Origin: Plantago ovata
Lineage: Eukaryota; Streptophyta; Magnoliopsida; Lamiales; Plantaginaceae
NCBI GenBank assembly: GCA_028274465.1
Contig: CM051456.1
Location: 17,325,745-17,389,744, forward strand
Reading direction: 5' to 3'
Length of the DNA stretch: 64,000 nucleotides
Shown: one piece after another, positions 13,641 to 24,394 of the stretch
How positions within the stretch are numbered: position 1 is the stretch's first letter
Layout: every line of letters begins with the position of its first letter
Translations under genes and position numbers: made by a program
The notes under the pieces: generated by a model
What the model was told of the DNA's origin: nothing
The model's input: only the letters and a program-made list of their open reading frames with translations
Database searches by the model: none

Positions 13641-14938
13641 GGACCGCTTCGGATGACTATGTGCGTGTAACTTGGTTCGGTCAATTAATCCAATGCAATT
13701 TCAGATAAATTCAAATAAGTTCATATTCACATAATTGAAATTGTATTAAACATAATTTCAATTCAGTTGAAATCAAACTAGTTAAGATAGTTTAATTTGA
13801 TTAAACTTATATTTTTCAGCTGAACCATACAGTATTTAAATTTAAATATAAACTTAACTTGTTGGGCATTATTAAATTTATTCATTTTTAGGATGAAAAT
13901 AGATTTAAAGAAAAATATAGGCGTTAGTCTCGAACTAAACCACAATTATCAGATTGATGATGATGTTGGTATGTCCGTTCATATTGTTTTTTTTTCTTTT
14001 TTTAGTTATTTACCGTTATTCACTTTTTCTATCCTGAGTCTTAATGTGTGGCCCCTTTCTCATCTTTCATATGGGCCACAGTGCATAGTGAGAGTTGAGG
14101 ATACCCATTGTTTAGGTAGCATTCAAATGATACATTTGAGAATTTTTTTTTTTAGTTGTTAAATGAATTAGCCCCAAATATACAAGTATTTAATTTGAAC
14201 TCACGAATAGTGCACATTAAATATGTAGTGATTCGACCACTAATCAATTGTACCCAACAATGTGAACTAGTGTTGTTAATTATGGACGAGATCACATGTC
14301 ATGATATTATCCATTTTAGGCGTTGCAAATCCCAACGGAGGCATGAGTTGGTTTATGAGTATTTGGAGTTTATAAAGTGGTAAAAAAATAATGTAGGAGT
14401 ATGATAGTTGGATTTAGCCGTTTAAAAAGAAAGAAAAAAAAAAATCTGTTTTAGCTAGAGCCCTCATTGTCATACTCTATATCCTTTTGTTTGCCTTTGT
14501 GAAAAAAGATCTTAAACTTAAACTTGACATATAAGTTGGACCAATTTCTCTCCTTAATAATAAAGACTTTTAAGTGAAAGGTGTATGGACCTAATATGGT
14601 ATCAAAATAATGATGAGAGCGCAATATAATTGAATGACTAGTGATCCGAAAAGTTATTATTATTATTTTTTTTAAATCACATTTTACTTAATTTTGATTT
14701 ATTTACGTGTAATCGTTTTCTTTTTAAAATATTATTTGTATTTATTATGACATCATCAATGGGTCTAAAAGTTATCTGTTGAAATTTGCAAACTAACGGA
14801 AGGGGGTCAGAAAGTAAGAAACGTAAGAAATACTGATTTATATATAATTTAGCTAGTATCCAGGGAAGATTTATGTAAATATATAAAAAGCTAAAGTGAG
14901 ATAAAATTACCATACATAAACTAAAATTTTTTCAGTTA

Positions 14939-15189
14939 GGCTATATTTTTTTCATATGAAAATTGATTATTTTCAGTCCAGTTACGTTCAAATTAGTTTT
15001 AGTTGTATATTATATTACAAATAAATTTAGTTCAGTTCTGTTTAGTTTCATTCAATTATGTTCAAATTTGTTTAATCGTATTTTATATTACAAATAAATT
15101 TAGTTCAGTACTGTTTAAATCAGTTTGATTTTTGTTTAGTAGTTCTGTTGAATTCAGTTTTGTTATCTTTAATCGAAAATAACATTTCC
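14939..15189. mobile_element. CTGAAC-rich Harbinger-like MITE just upstream of the aquaporin
   Basis: The left end TTAGGCTATATTTTTTTCAT and the right end AAAATAACATTTCCTAA are inverted matches, and the interior is rich in TTCAGTT and GTTCAAATT words. It is the same family as 33367-33538. It ends about 140 bp before the aquaporin TATA box, so it may contribute to the upstream promoter. Confidence 0.5.
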
Positions 15190-15325
15190 TAAACTACAAT
15201 GTTGTCTTGAACATTATTGTGACTTGCTGACAATCCCATAAATAGAGTATTGACCACTTCGTGAACCACCCATGTGGAAACCGGTCGAACCGGATCCCTA
15301 AAACCAAGCAAGAAAGTTCTCCCGC

Positions 15326-15333
15326 TATAAATA
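15326..15333 (+). promoter_or_regulatory. TATA box of the TIP1 aquaporin gene
   Basis: TATAAATA lies about 118 bp before the ATG at 15444, inside CCGCTATAAATACACGCG. It is followed by a CT/CA-rich leader typical of a strongly expressed plant gene. Confidence 0.65.
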
Positions 15334-15443
15334 CACGCGCAAAACTCATGCAAATTCACTCATCATCATCTTTTCCCATCACACACACACTTCTTCTAAA
15401 AGAGTAGAGTGACACTAATCACCATCCACCTCTTCAGATCATC

Positions 15444-17059
15444 ATGCCGGGTCCTAACGAATACTTCAACGCCCCCTCAGCCGCGTGGCCATCGGCAACA
15501 CCGCCGAGTTCAGCCAACCCGGCGCCATCAAAGCCGCAATAGCTGAGTTCATCTCCACCCTCATCTTCGTCTTTGCCGGTTCAGGTTCCGGCATTGCATA
15601 CAACAAGCTCACCGGCGATGGACCCGCTACCCCTGCCGGCATAATCGCCGCCTCTTTGTCCCACGCCTTGGGTCTTTTCGTTGCGGTTTCAGTCGGAGCT
15701 AACATCTCCGGTGGACACGTCAACCCTGCCGTCACTTTCGGGCTTTTCGTTGGTGGAAACATCACCTTGTTCCGTGGTATTCTTTACATCATTGCTCAGC
15801 TCCTTGGCTCCACCGTCGCTTGCCTCCTCCTCTCTTACACCACCGGTGGATTGGTGAGTTTTCCTTCTTTTTTTTTTCATTTTAATTTGCCTTGGAGTTT
15901 GTGTTATGATTACTGTTTTTAATTACACTTGTTTAATTTTAAATAATGTCATTAGTGCACTTGATTGTATCGTACACGTATTGTTTAAGACATTTCTTAT
16001 GGATTTAGATTCCAAAATCTCTACAAATCAGACACTAATTGTTTAAGACATTGAATCGTACTCCACCTAACCTGATTTTGGGCCACATGTTTGATTAAGG
16101 CTAGCTAACTTTTAGTGTATGTAGAAATGTAGAATAAGTTGCGGTATATATATATATATAGCGCCCTATTTGAAGATTGAGACGAAACTAGGGGAATATA
16201 TCTAATACTCCGATGGTAGGGTATGTAATTATGTATGATATTTGCTATTTATGTTTAGCGTATTTAGTAATAGTTTGTTTAACCGTCAAATATGTTTTTT
16301 TTTTTTTGAATCTGAAATCCGAGTATTATTTGGTTAAAATATGTGTTATGTGTTGGTAAAATTATAAGTAGAGACATTTTAACTGAAACAAAACAGAGTG
16401 ACTAATTGATTAAGATGATTAATAAGTATTTGAATTAAGCATTGTTAGTGTGATATTGAAAAAATGGGGAGAAATGAAATAGACATCAAAGTTAGGTAAG
16501 TAAACCGTGGCACTAATAGAGAGCTCAACTCAACATATTATTTAGACTAGGGGGCGGCTGTCCTACATGCCCTTAAGTCAAGATTTAACTAACCATTTAA
16601 TCTGCGATTAACTGTAAGCATATACTCACAGCCAGACATTATTTATACCCAATGTTTAACACTAAGTGCTCTAACTTGTTAACATCAATCATGCAGGCAA
16701 TTCCCGGATTCGCCCTATCCGGTGTTGGAGTGGGACCCGCCCTCGTGTTCGAAATTGTGATGACCTTCGGTCTAGTCTACACCGTCTACGCCACAGCCGT
16801 TGACCCCAAGAAGGGTGAGATCGGCATCATTGCACCCATTGCCATCGGTTTCATCGTTGGAGCCAACATCCTTGCCGGAGGAGCATTCACCGGAGCATCC
16901 ATGAACCCAGCCGTAGCTTTCGGACCTGCCCTAGTGACCTTCACATGGGCCTCACACTGGATCTACTGGGTCGGACCTCTAGTCGGAGGTGCCCTTGCCG
17001 GTATTGTATACGAGATTTTCTTCATCAACCACTCTCACGAGCCGTTGTCCGAGTTTTAA
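15444..17059 (+). CDS. Tonoplast intrinsic protein, TIP1 class aquaporin (N-terminal frame break)
   Basis: Exons are about 15444-15853 and 16697-17059, with a GT-AG intron after TTGGL-type residues TGGL, where TIP1 genes commonly have one. From [11 protein letters not shown] on, the product is a full aquaporin: six membrane spans, both NPA boxes ([11 protein letters not shown] and [13 protein letters not shown]), and [10 protein letters not shown] and [11 protein letters not shown], which supply His and Ile of the TIP1 selectivity filter with Ala and Val near the second NPA. It should move water and small solutes across the vacuolar membrane. The only ATG in the leader (15444) encodes [11 protein letters not shown] and is one base out of frame with the body; the shift falls at a run of five C (15472-15476). 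The body alone would have to start at GTG 15485. An assembly error in the C run or a real mutation is possible. Confidence 0.85.
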
Positions 17060-18308
17060 ATTAATTGGGGACGGATCAAATTTGTTGGGTTGTTAAGTTA
17101 AAATTGGTAATCATGAGTTTTCTTGTGTAATTCCTAATTAATGGTGTTGTTGTACGTACGTTTGGTTAAGAGTTGTGGTGGTGAAACGTGCTACATGTGT
17201 ACGTACTTCCACGGTCGATGTTTCATTTTCTAAAAGTTGGAAAATCAAGTGGAGTACTATTGTTTCTTTTGGAGAATGAGTTTGTTGGTTAGTACTTTTT
17301 TCAAAAACAGGTTAATAATTTATCCTACTTTTAGAAAAGTATTAAATTGCTTGGCCCGTGTGTTTACCGCTTTTATAGATGTACTACTGGTCACTATTAT
17401 TAAAAACATGTGGCATGTTTGATATGGAGTTGGAATAGTATAGTATAGTTTAAATTGGACAAACATCATCGGCTATACGTCTATACCAATTATATGGTGT
17501 GGTGGATAAGATCACCTCTAACGTGTGGTCACCAAGTTTCTCCTGTGCTGCAAGCCTGCAATAGTTTTTTCAATCTAATTTGATGAGACACTTTTAGCTA
17601 GGTTAATCGATTTCTCACAGTAAAACTAAAACTGTAGTGAAATGAGTTATAAAAAAAGGTTCCGACTAATTCTCGCGTCTTAGAATTCTCCAATTTTATT
17701 TTATAAGGTAATAGAGCTTGTTCAACTCTTCCCACGATGGATTTTGTTTCCTTTCTTTTTCGTTTATTCAAATATTAGAAGCTATACAGAGAGTTTTGTT
17801 GTGAAACTGTGCTATTATGAGTATTATCCGAGTGGGCCATAATACAAATTAGACAAAAGTTATAAAGGCGGAAAGTTCCAAATTCGAGAAGTCATGGTCG
17901 TAAGAACATGGTGAAATTATTTCATATATGCTACTCAGCTACTCCACTAAGATATGCATGAAGTCCGCAGTGATGAAGTAGTTCCCGCAATGGAGTTGTT
18001 CCAGTGCCATTAGTCCTTTAACATATAATATAAAGCATTCTTTTTATGAAATCAACAAAAAAGGAAGAATGAAGTAGTTACCACTATTTTTAGGTGCATT
18101 TTGTCATCTTACTAATCGCTCGATTTCTTTGATATATGTAGTACTAATTCATAGCATGAATTAAAGAGCTCTTATAAAACAGACCATTAGCTTTATTTTA
18201 ATGGGTGATAATTTAATTTAGTTTCAAAAACTTTTAAACGAAAAGAAAATTCTATGGGTTCCATTAATTAGAGATAGACTTACTCTTATAAAACAGACCA
18301 TTAGCTTA
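17060..18308. other. Spacer downstream of aquaporin, no gene recognised
   Basis: The 3' UTR is probably within the first 300 bases. The words ATAAAACAGACCATTAGCTT occur twice (near 18173 and 18287), a direct repeat of about 20 bp just left of the Harbinger-like element. Otherwise this is plain AT-rich DNA. Confidence 0.4.
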
Positions 18309-18857
18309 GGGACTGTTTGGCTCTATTTCTGCCAATACGCTTTAGTCTTTTACAGACGCTACAACGTCATGCTGTTTGGCTCCATTTTAACGAGTTGGTC
18401 TTTACTGTGGACGTTTTTGGTCTTTTATCATTTTCCATTTTTTTCACTTCCTCATTCTCTCTCTCTAGGTTGTGTCAGAGAAGAGAAAAAGGAAACAAAA
18501 AACCTCCGCCACCCTTTTCCGGCCAAATCTACCTAACCACCGCCCCGATTTTTAGTCCATTGCCACCATCAAAATCGTCTCTCGACGATCTACGACTCCA
18601 TCGGAGCTGATTTTGATTTTGCGGATTTAAAATTTTTTGGCGAGTGGTCATTTGCTCCGTTAGAACTCCGATTTCCGTACCTGGTACCAAACAAAAACAT
18701 CTTTTTTAATCATCATTATTATCCTACCCTGTACATCTATTTGCCTCCAAAAATTCATCCAAATACTATTTTTCTCCACTTCTCTAAAATGAATCACTAT
18801 TCATGTTTTAGAGCTTTGTCTCTAAAATGAATGCTTAAAATAGAGCCAAATACTCTC
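18309..18857. mobile_element. PIF/Harbinger-like non-autonomous element
   Basis: The ends GGGACTGTTTGGCTCTATTT and, inverted, GAGAGTATTTGGCTCTATTT form terminal inverted repeats, with TTA on both sides (18306-18308 and 18858-18860), the usual Harbinger/Tourist target. At 549 bp it is long for a MITE. The interior holds a C-rich piece (CCTCCGCCACCC) followed by CGATCTACGACTCCATCGG that looks like leader sequence picked up from elsewhere. Confidence 0.75.
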
Positions 18858-18934
18858 TTATTTTGTAATGATTAACCGGACACTCTCTCTGAGTCCCATT
18901 GAACATAAGATATACTATTAGTATATATGTAGTT

Positions 18935-19575
18935 AGGGCGGACCCAAGTGGAAGATGGGAGGACGATATTGCATATACATGAAAATTTTGAGGTTTAAAG
19001 TGGGTTCAAAACTTAAAAAAGTAGTAAATATTACCTATAAATAAAGTGTTAATTTTTACTCTTTTAGGCTATGTTTTAAAAAACGGAGCCGGAGGTTGAG
19101 CCGGACACCCCCAAAAAGGGTTAACCGTGGTCGGACCTGTTGAGCCGGTGTACTATTATAATATTAATATATATAATATACTAATACTAATACTAATATA
19201 TTTATACTATGTTATTATTCATATTTCCATCCAAAATCACACTAAACAAGATTAAATGATCACCAATCAAGTAAAATGACTTGGTGAAGATCCATATTCA
19301 ATCAAGCTATAGATGAAAAAAGACTTTTTTATTATTTTTTTGGCAATTTTATCCAAAAAAACGGCTCAACCTCCGGCCCAACCGCTTCCGGTTCACCAGT
19401 TTTGCCATTTTTTGCCTGCTTTTTCCGGTTTTAGGAGCTCCGATTTTTAATGTTTAAATAGCAGTTTCAGGCCGTCGAGCTTCCGTTTTTACGGTCCGAC
19501 CGACCGGCTCAACCCGGTTTTTAAAACATAGCTTTTAGGGGAGGACGAGGCCTTACTCCCTCTTGGTTCCGGCCC
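18935..19575. mobile_element. Probable outer hAT-like element interrupted by a second hAT
   Basis: The left part starts GGGCGGACCCAAGTGG and the right part ends CCTCTTGGTTCCGGCCC, which are rough inverted matches of the kind seen at hAT ends. The element at 19069-19531 sits between them. No exact outer duplication was found, so the boundaries are approximate. Confidence 0.4.
19069..19531. mobile_element. hAT-like MITE with exact 8-bp target duplication
   Basis: The element begins CTATGTTTTAAAAAACGG and ends CCGGTTTTTAAAACATAG, and is flanked by CTTTTAGG at 19061-19068 and 19532-19539. The 8-bp duplication is the hAT hallmark. The subterminal regions are rich in GAGCCGG/CCGGCTC words. 463 bp, no coding capacity. 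Confidence 0.85.
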
Positions 19576-20859
19576 GTACTTAGTACTTATCTTGATAAAT
19601 TTAATACGATGAGTCAAATAATTAAGCTCATCTAATTAACTTATACTCGTATAGTATTTGATGATAAACTCAGTACCAAATCATAAATATACGGTATACC
19701 TATCTGTGTTATTGCCCAGTAGTGCAAATTGGAACTAGTAGTAGTAGTAACTACATGAAAAATTGAACGGATAAATTAAAGATGTTTAGAAAGAATTTGT
19801 AGACTGATTTTGAACTTGAAATGTACATGGAAGAGCCTACTCAATCATATTATCATTGTCATCTTGTCCGCTTGGCATTAATATAATGATGTGATATGAT
19901 CCATTAGATTTAGATATTGTAGTTTATACAGTTGAACTTTTGCATAAATAAAGAAAATATATAATATGTGTGTGTTGACGTGACATAAGAACAAAAACAT
20001 GGAATCACACCATACGTTTAAAAACATAATACTACTAAGTTTTCTTCCGGATGACATGTATATATTCGCTCAATCATTTCTTGGCGTGGTTAGGTGTCAA
20101 AGTTGCTCATTTAAAATATACTTAAAACTATCTTTTTAACGTGATTAATAGCGACCAAGTGTTTAATTTGGATTGTTTCTCGGCCTGCAGTACTCAGTAC
20201 TCAGAATGATAAATTACTAGAAGTATTTACTAGAAGGATGTTTCTAGAATTCCACGTAAAATATGTGTTTCTTTGTTTCTAGTAATTTGATCATGCAAAT
20301 TAAGAACATGGCAAATGGCCGGGTCACTTCGAGATATTATGATATTTTCATTTTTCACTAATAAATCTTTTTAACCGTTCTAAAACTTATAAAAAAAGAG
20401 GACCGCAAAAATGTAGGAACAAGAGGTATACTGCAAAGTTATAAAACTGAGCAGTACTCCTTTTTTTATTAAAAAGAATGAAAGAAACAGAAAACTGGAA
20501 TAATCTCGTCGCGTGTAACACATGAAAAGATCTTTTAGACAAGAAGTAGAAAATATGGTGAGAATTTAAGAGCATGTTGCTCTCGACCAGTCCTGCCGCA
20601 ATTTGCCATACAGTCGGCTGGGACGGTGGTTCATGATAATGATTTATGAAATGTCTGCTTGCTCTCCTGTATGATTGATCACTATTGATTGTGATCACAA
20701 TCATTAAGCTCCATCATTATCTCTAATTACTATTCTAGTTATTATTATTATTTCAACTTTATTACTATTAGTAGTATTATGGAGAAATTCAAATGTTCAC
20801 GCACAATATTAGATTCCTTCCTGATTTTGTGGTTACAGTTTTTATCTGGGTTTTTTTTG

Positions 20860-21483
20860 CCCTAAGGTCCATTATAAAAGTCCAAATTACTCTAAGGTCT
20901 GGGATAAAACAAGTGTTACCCTTAAATACAAATGGACTGGAGGGTAAGGTTTTTTCCTAATGAAAAAATGGTTTTTAGTACTTTTTGGTGAGAGACTTTT
21001 TAAAATGTCAGACACTAATTTTTTGGGTGTCAAACATGGTTTTTGGAGATAAAGTAATGTCCAACACTCAAATAAATGATGTCCAACACCATTTTCTTCT
21101 TCTTCCTCACTTAGAAAAAAAAGAGCTAAAGAAAAAATGGTAGAGCTCCGGGAAGCTCCAAATCGGAGCTTCCAGATCTGGAAGCTCCAATTTCAGAGCT
21201 TCCATGGACTGGAAGCTCCGAAATGGGAGCTTGCTGCTTCCATGGAAGCTAAACGGAGCTTTCATGGCTAGAAGCTCCGTTTTTAGTCGGAGAGTGGCGG
21301 TGGAGGCAATAGGACGGAGGTGGTGGAAGATTGGAAAGAGGTGGTGAGTTTTTATTATTTTATTAATAAACACAAGGGTAAATTGAACATTTTATATGAA
21401 AATGGACTTGAGGGTAAGGCTTGATTTTGCTCCGATTGGAGGGTAATTGGATGTTCCAATATGGACTGGACGGTACTTGTCCC
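20860..21483. mobile_element. Long-TIR (Mutator-like) non-autonomous element carrying a GGAGC array
   Basis: The left end CCCTAAGGTCCATTATAAAA, followed by CCAAATTACTCTAAGG, matches in inverted form the right end AATTGG/ACATCCAATTACCCTCC-type sequence over roughly 80 bp. TTTTTTTG flanks it on both sides (20852-20859 and 21484-21491), apparently within the poly-T of a reversed LINE tail. It carries the GGAGC motif array at 21135-21290. Class assignment is from the long imperfect inverted ends and an 8-9 bp duplication. Confidence 0.55.
21135..21290. repeat. GGAGC/GCTCC motif array 2
   Basis: About ten alternating GAAGCTCC and GGAGCTTCC words lie within about 150 bp, including the near-palindrome GGAGCTTCCAGATCTGGAAG. 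They would fold into several short hairpins. The array sits inside the element at 20860-21483. Confidence 0.65.
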
Positions 21484-21620
21484 TTTTTTTGGAATAAAGA
21501 TAATTTTATTCCAAGTAATCAAATAAGACCATCGTCACAGTACAAAAACATCACGCAGGAATGATACAAATCATCAAAACAACTCAAAGATGCAACCTAA
21601 CTCGATCAAGGACGCAAACT
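21484..21620 (-). mobile_element. LINE 3' tail remnant (minus strand)
   Basis: Read on the minus strand, the sequence ends TTGGAATAAAATTATCTTTATTCC plus a run of A (T7 on the plus strand), the common form of plant L1 tails. The 5' extent is not clear. A second, pure T tract lies at 21720-21751. Confidence 0.4.
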
Positions 21621-21717
21621 TAGCTGGTTTAAAAAAGAAGCTACCTTAGGATGAATTAAACCTCCGCATATAATTTAGTTGGTTACAAAAACGTAGTTGC
21701 CCCTTTTATCTATAGGT

Positions 21718-21752
<35 letters not shown>

Positions 21753-22069
21753 AATCGACAAAATGTTATCAACGAAAAATAAGTCCAACGAGAAAGTGCA
21801 TAAGACAAAAGCCACATGGCATTGCAAAATCTGTGTAGACGGTCAATGTTCTGTTACATTTCACTTAATCAGCATTGTTGTTCACCACTTAATTAATGTA
21901 GTGTTATTTTCGTAAAAAAAAAAATCTGATTAAACTTAATTAAACTGAATAGATTTGAACTGAACTTATTAGAATGGAGCACCACGCTAAATGCGGTGCT
22001 CATATTTATAAGGTGAAGACTTAAGATTAATAGTTGACATGTGGTGCCCTTTTCAATTATATTAAAACT

Positions 22070-22235
22070 TACTTCCTCCATCCATCAACAATCTTCTCAT
22101 TCTTTGTGTTAGAATTCATAATATAACTTATTATTTATTTTTACGGTATGATTGGGAATTTATATAAGGTTAAAATCGGACATCAAAAAAGTCAAAATAA
22201 AAAAATAGAAATATTGTTGGTAGTTGGAGGAAGTA
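22070..22235. mobile_element. Small Stowaway-like MITE
   Basis: Inverted ends TACTTCCTCCATCCATCAACAA and, from the right, TACTTCCTCCAACTACCAACAA bound a 166-bp element whose outer TA is the target dinucleotide. Confidence 0.7.
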
Positions 22236-23020
22236 CTAAGTTAATTATGTGCTGCTCTACATATTATGAATTATTAATACAAGAAATATGTAATTGTACA
22301 ATCTTCACCACCCCAACACAAATGTATAATTTTGATGTGATATATAATATAAGACGTAGTAAACTCACATGAAAAAGCTTACTAACAATGAACCATAGGG
22401 AACAAGAAACATATAACACAGGCAAGCAATTTTATCTGATATACGGTGTGAATTCATTATTTCAGAAAGAATGCATAACGCTCTCATAACACACTGAAAC
22501 TAGCACAATGGGTATAACTTGAAAGTGGTGGTGGCTGATTTGGCAAGATAAAATCTGATTGACCAAAATAGTATGAAACTGTGTGATATCGCCAATAGTA
22601 TAAGCGTCGAAGAAGGGGAGAAAGTAATGGAAGTTCTCCTGAGCCGTAAGAGTAAGGAAGCAGAAAAAAGGAGGATCTATTATGAAGGGACGCCTATAAC
22701 CCATAAGCATCTGTTTCCTACAAACCAGAATTAAACCATCAGGCTGCCAGAATTCTACTTGACCAAACCACACTACCACAACAGTGGGACTTATCTATCC
22801 AGTCCAATCTATACATCCCCATCAGAAGTTACACTTTTTAGGTGTCCTTCATCAACTGCACGCTGCATGATGCAGATGGAGGTAATCTACTTCACCATGC
22901 CAGCCACTTTCTTTGTGACGTTTCACTCCAATCTCATATTCTCAATCACAACAGAACATATTACTATATGTGAGGTGTTATCTCAACAACTGTTTCCGAA
23001 TGCAATCAGGAAAAGGTAAT
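22236..23020. other. Spacer with an unassigned minus-strand reading frame (22462-22779)
   Basis: A 105-codon minus-strand frame (MVVWFGQVEFWQPDGLILVC at its start, then FFCFLTLTAQENFHYFLPFF) is less repetitive than the surrounding DNA and may be a gene fragment, but I do not recognise it. Nothing else coding is supported. Confidence 0.25.
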
Positions 23021-23492
23021 TGTCTCCATTAGGAAATCAATTCCTATTTGATTTCAATTCCTATTCGAATTCCTTTAGGTATAGCTGCAAATTGAAGGCT
23101 ATATTAAGGGGTGATTATTGCATGCTCATAACCAGATCTGGAGAAATAACAACACAGCTTGAAGACCCGGTTCGACTACTTCGAAGGGTGATATTATATA
23201 GATTATAGGTTCTAGCTTTGAGAGACAGATTTGTTCTTGTTTCTTGCATACTGTTAGGGACTTGTAATTGAGATTGATATAATATAGTGGAAGCTGGTGA
23301 TCTCCGTGGACGTAGGTTATTTAGAACCGAACCACGTTAAACTCTTGTGTCTTTCTTGCTTATCGTTCTTGCTCTGTTTTCTGCTTTGGTTGCTTGGGTG
23401 TGTTTGATTGGTGCAGCTGGTTCTTGGTGTTTAGTTGTGTTGTGAGCTTTTGTGATTAGGTATAATCGACTATTGTTGAATCGAACTCAACA
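23021..23492 (+). mobile_element. Probable Copia-type LTR remnant
   Basis: The stretch has the layout of a plant Copia LTR: an early TTAGGAAATCAATTCCTATT segment and a late GATCTCCGTGGACGTAGG segment followed by CGAACCACGTTAAACTC and a T/C-rich tail. The ends are approximate and no flanking duplication was found. It is old and appears to be a fragment. A hAT MITE lies just downstream. Confidence 0.5.
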
Positions 23493-23562
23493 CTATATTA
23501 TGTTTGATATTGTTAGGCTTCATACGTTCTGGCTCCTCATGTGTCTCAGACTTGGTACAACA

Positions 23563-24386
23563 CAGGGGCGAGCCCAAAGAGGCGCAAGGGGCCTCACTTG
23601 CTGCCCCAGGATTTTCAGTGTTAATTTACTATTATACCGTTTATGTTAGATTTTATATATACGTATTTAGTTCATATTCATTAACTAAATGTGGCTTGAC
23701 CTGATGGATTACATGTAGAGGTTAAGTGTTGTTTTCTTTCCTTAGGTCCTGTGTGCGATGCTCGTTATCCCCTTAATTGTTCTATATTTTCCTTTTTATT
23801 GATTTTAATTTCAACTTCCTTTTTATTGTTTTTAATTTCAACTTCACACTTTATTAGTTTTACTCCCTTTCTTTTTTCATTTTTATCTATCCCTTTCTAT
23901 ATACCTTTTTATTGATTTTAATTTCAACTTCCTTTTATTGATTTTAATTTCAACTTCACACTTTATTAGTTTTACTCCCTTTCTTTCTCATTTTTATCTA
24001 TCCCTTTCTATATAGTTCTCCATTGTAACTCCTTATACTTCCAATTTGTTCTTTCAAATTTATTATTTTGTTCACTTTTTTTATTTACATTTTTCTACTT
24101 TTTAATCCTTTGAGGCAATATCTTTTTTTGAAACTTAAATTTCATATCCAAATTTTCCATCTTCATCACATTTAATTTAACGTATATATTTGAAATTTAA
24201 ATGTATGACGTTGAATGATTATTAATTTTTCTAAAGAAAAAGTTTAACACGTGTTACTTATAAAAACAATTTAAAATTCATCTATAATTAAATTTAATTA
24301 TTTTGCAATATTAAAATTTAGATTAAAAAATTTTACTTTATAAATTTTGTTGCTCCCCCTGACCAAAAATCTTGCGTTCGCCCCTG
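23563..24386. mobile_element. hAT-like non-autonomous element with exact 8-bp duplication
   Basis: The ends CAGGGGCGAGCC and GTTCGCCCCTG form the short inverted repeats typical of hAT elements, flanked by GTACAACA at 23555-23562 and 24387-24394. Inside, about 23790-24015 is a tandem duplication of a unit of roughly 115 bp (ATTGATTTTAATTTCAACTT, then CACTTTATTAGTTTTACTCC). 824 bp, no transposase. Confidence 0.88.
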
Positions 24387-24394
24387 GTACAACA

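Noticed and set aside
15485-15487. GTG as a genuine start for the aquaporin
   Set aside because: Plant nuclear genes rarely use GTG, and TIP proteins have residues before VAIG. A frame break after ATG 15444 explains the data better.
15466-15880. Minus-strand frames across the aquaporin exon
   Set aside because: They are shadows of the GC-rich aquaporin coding sequence.
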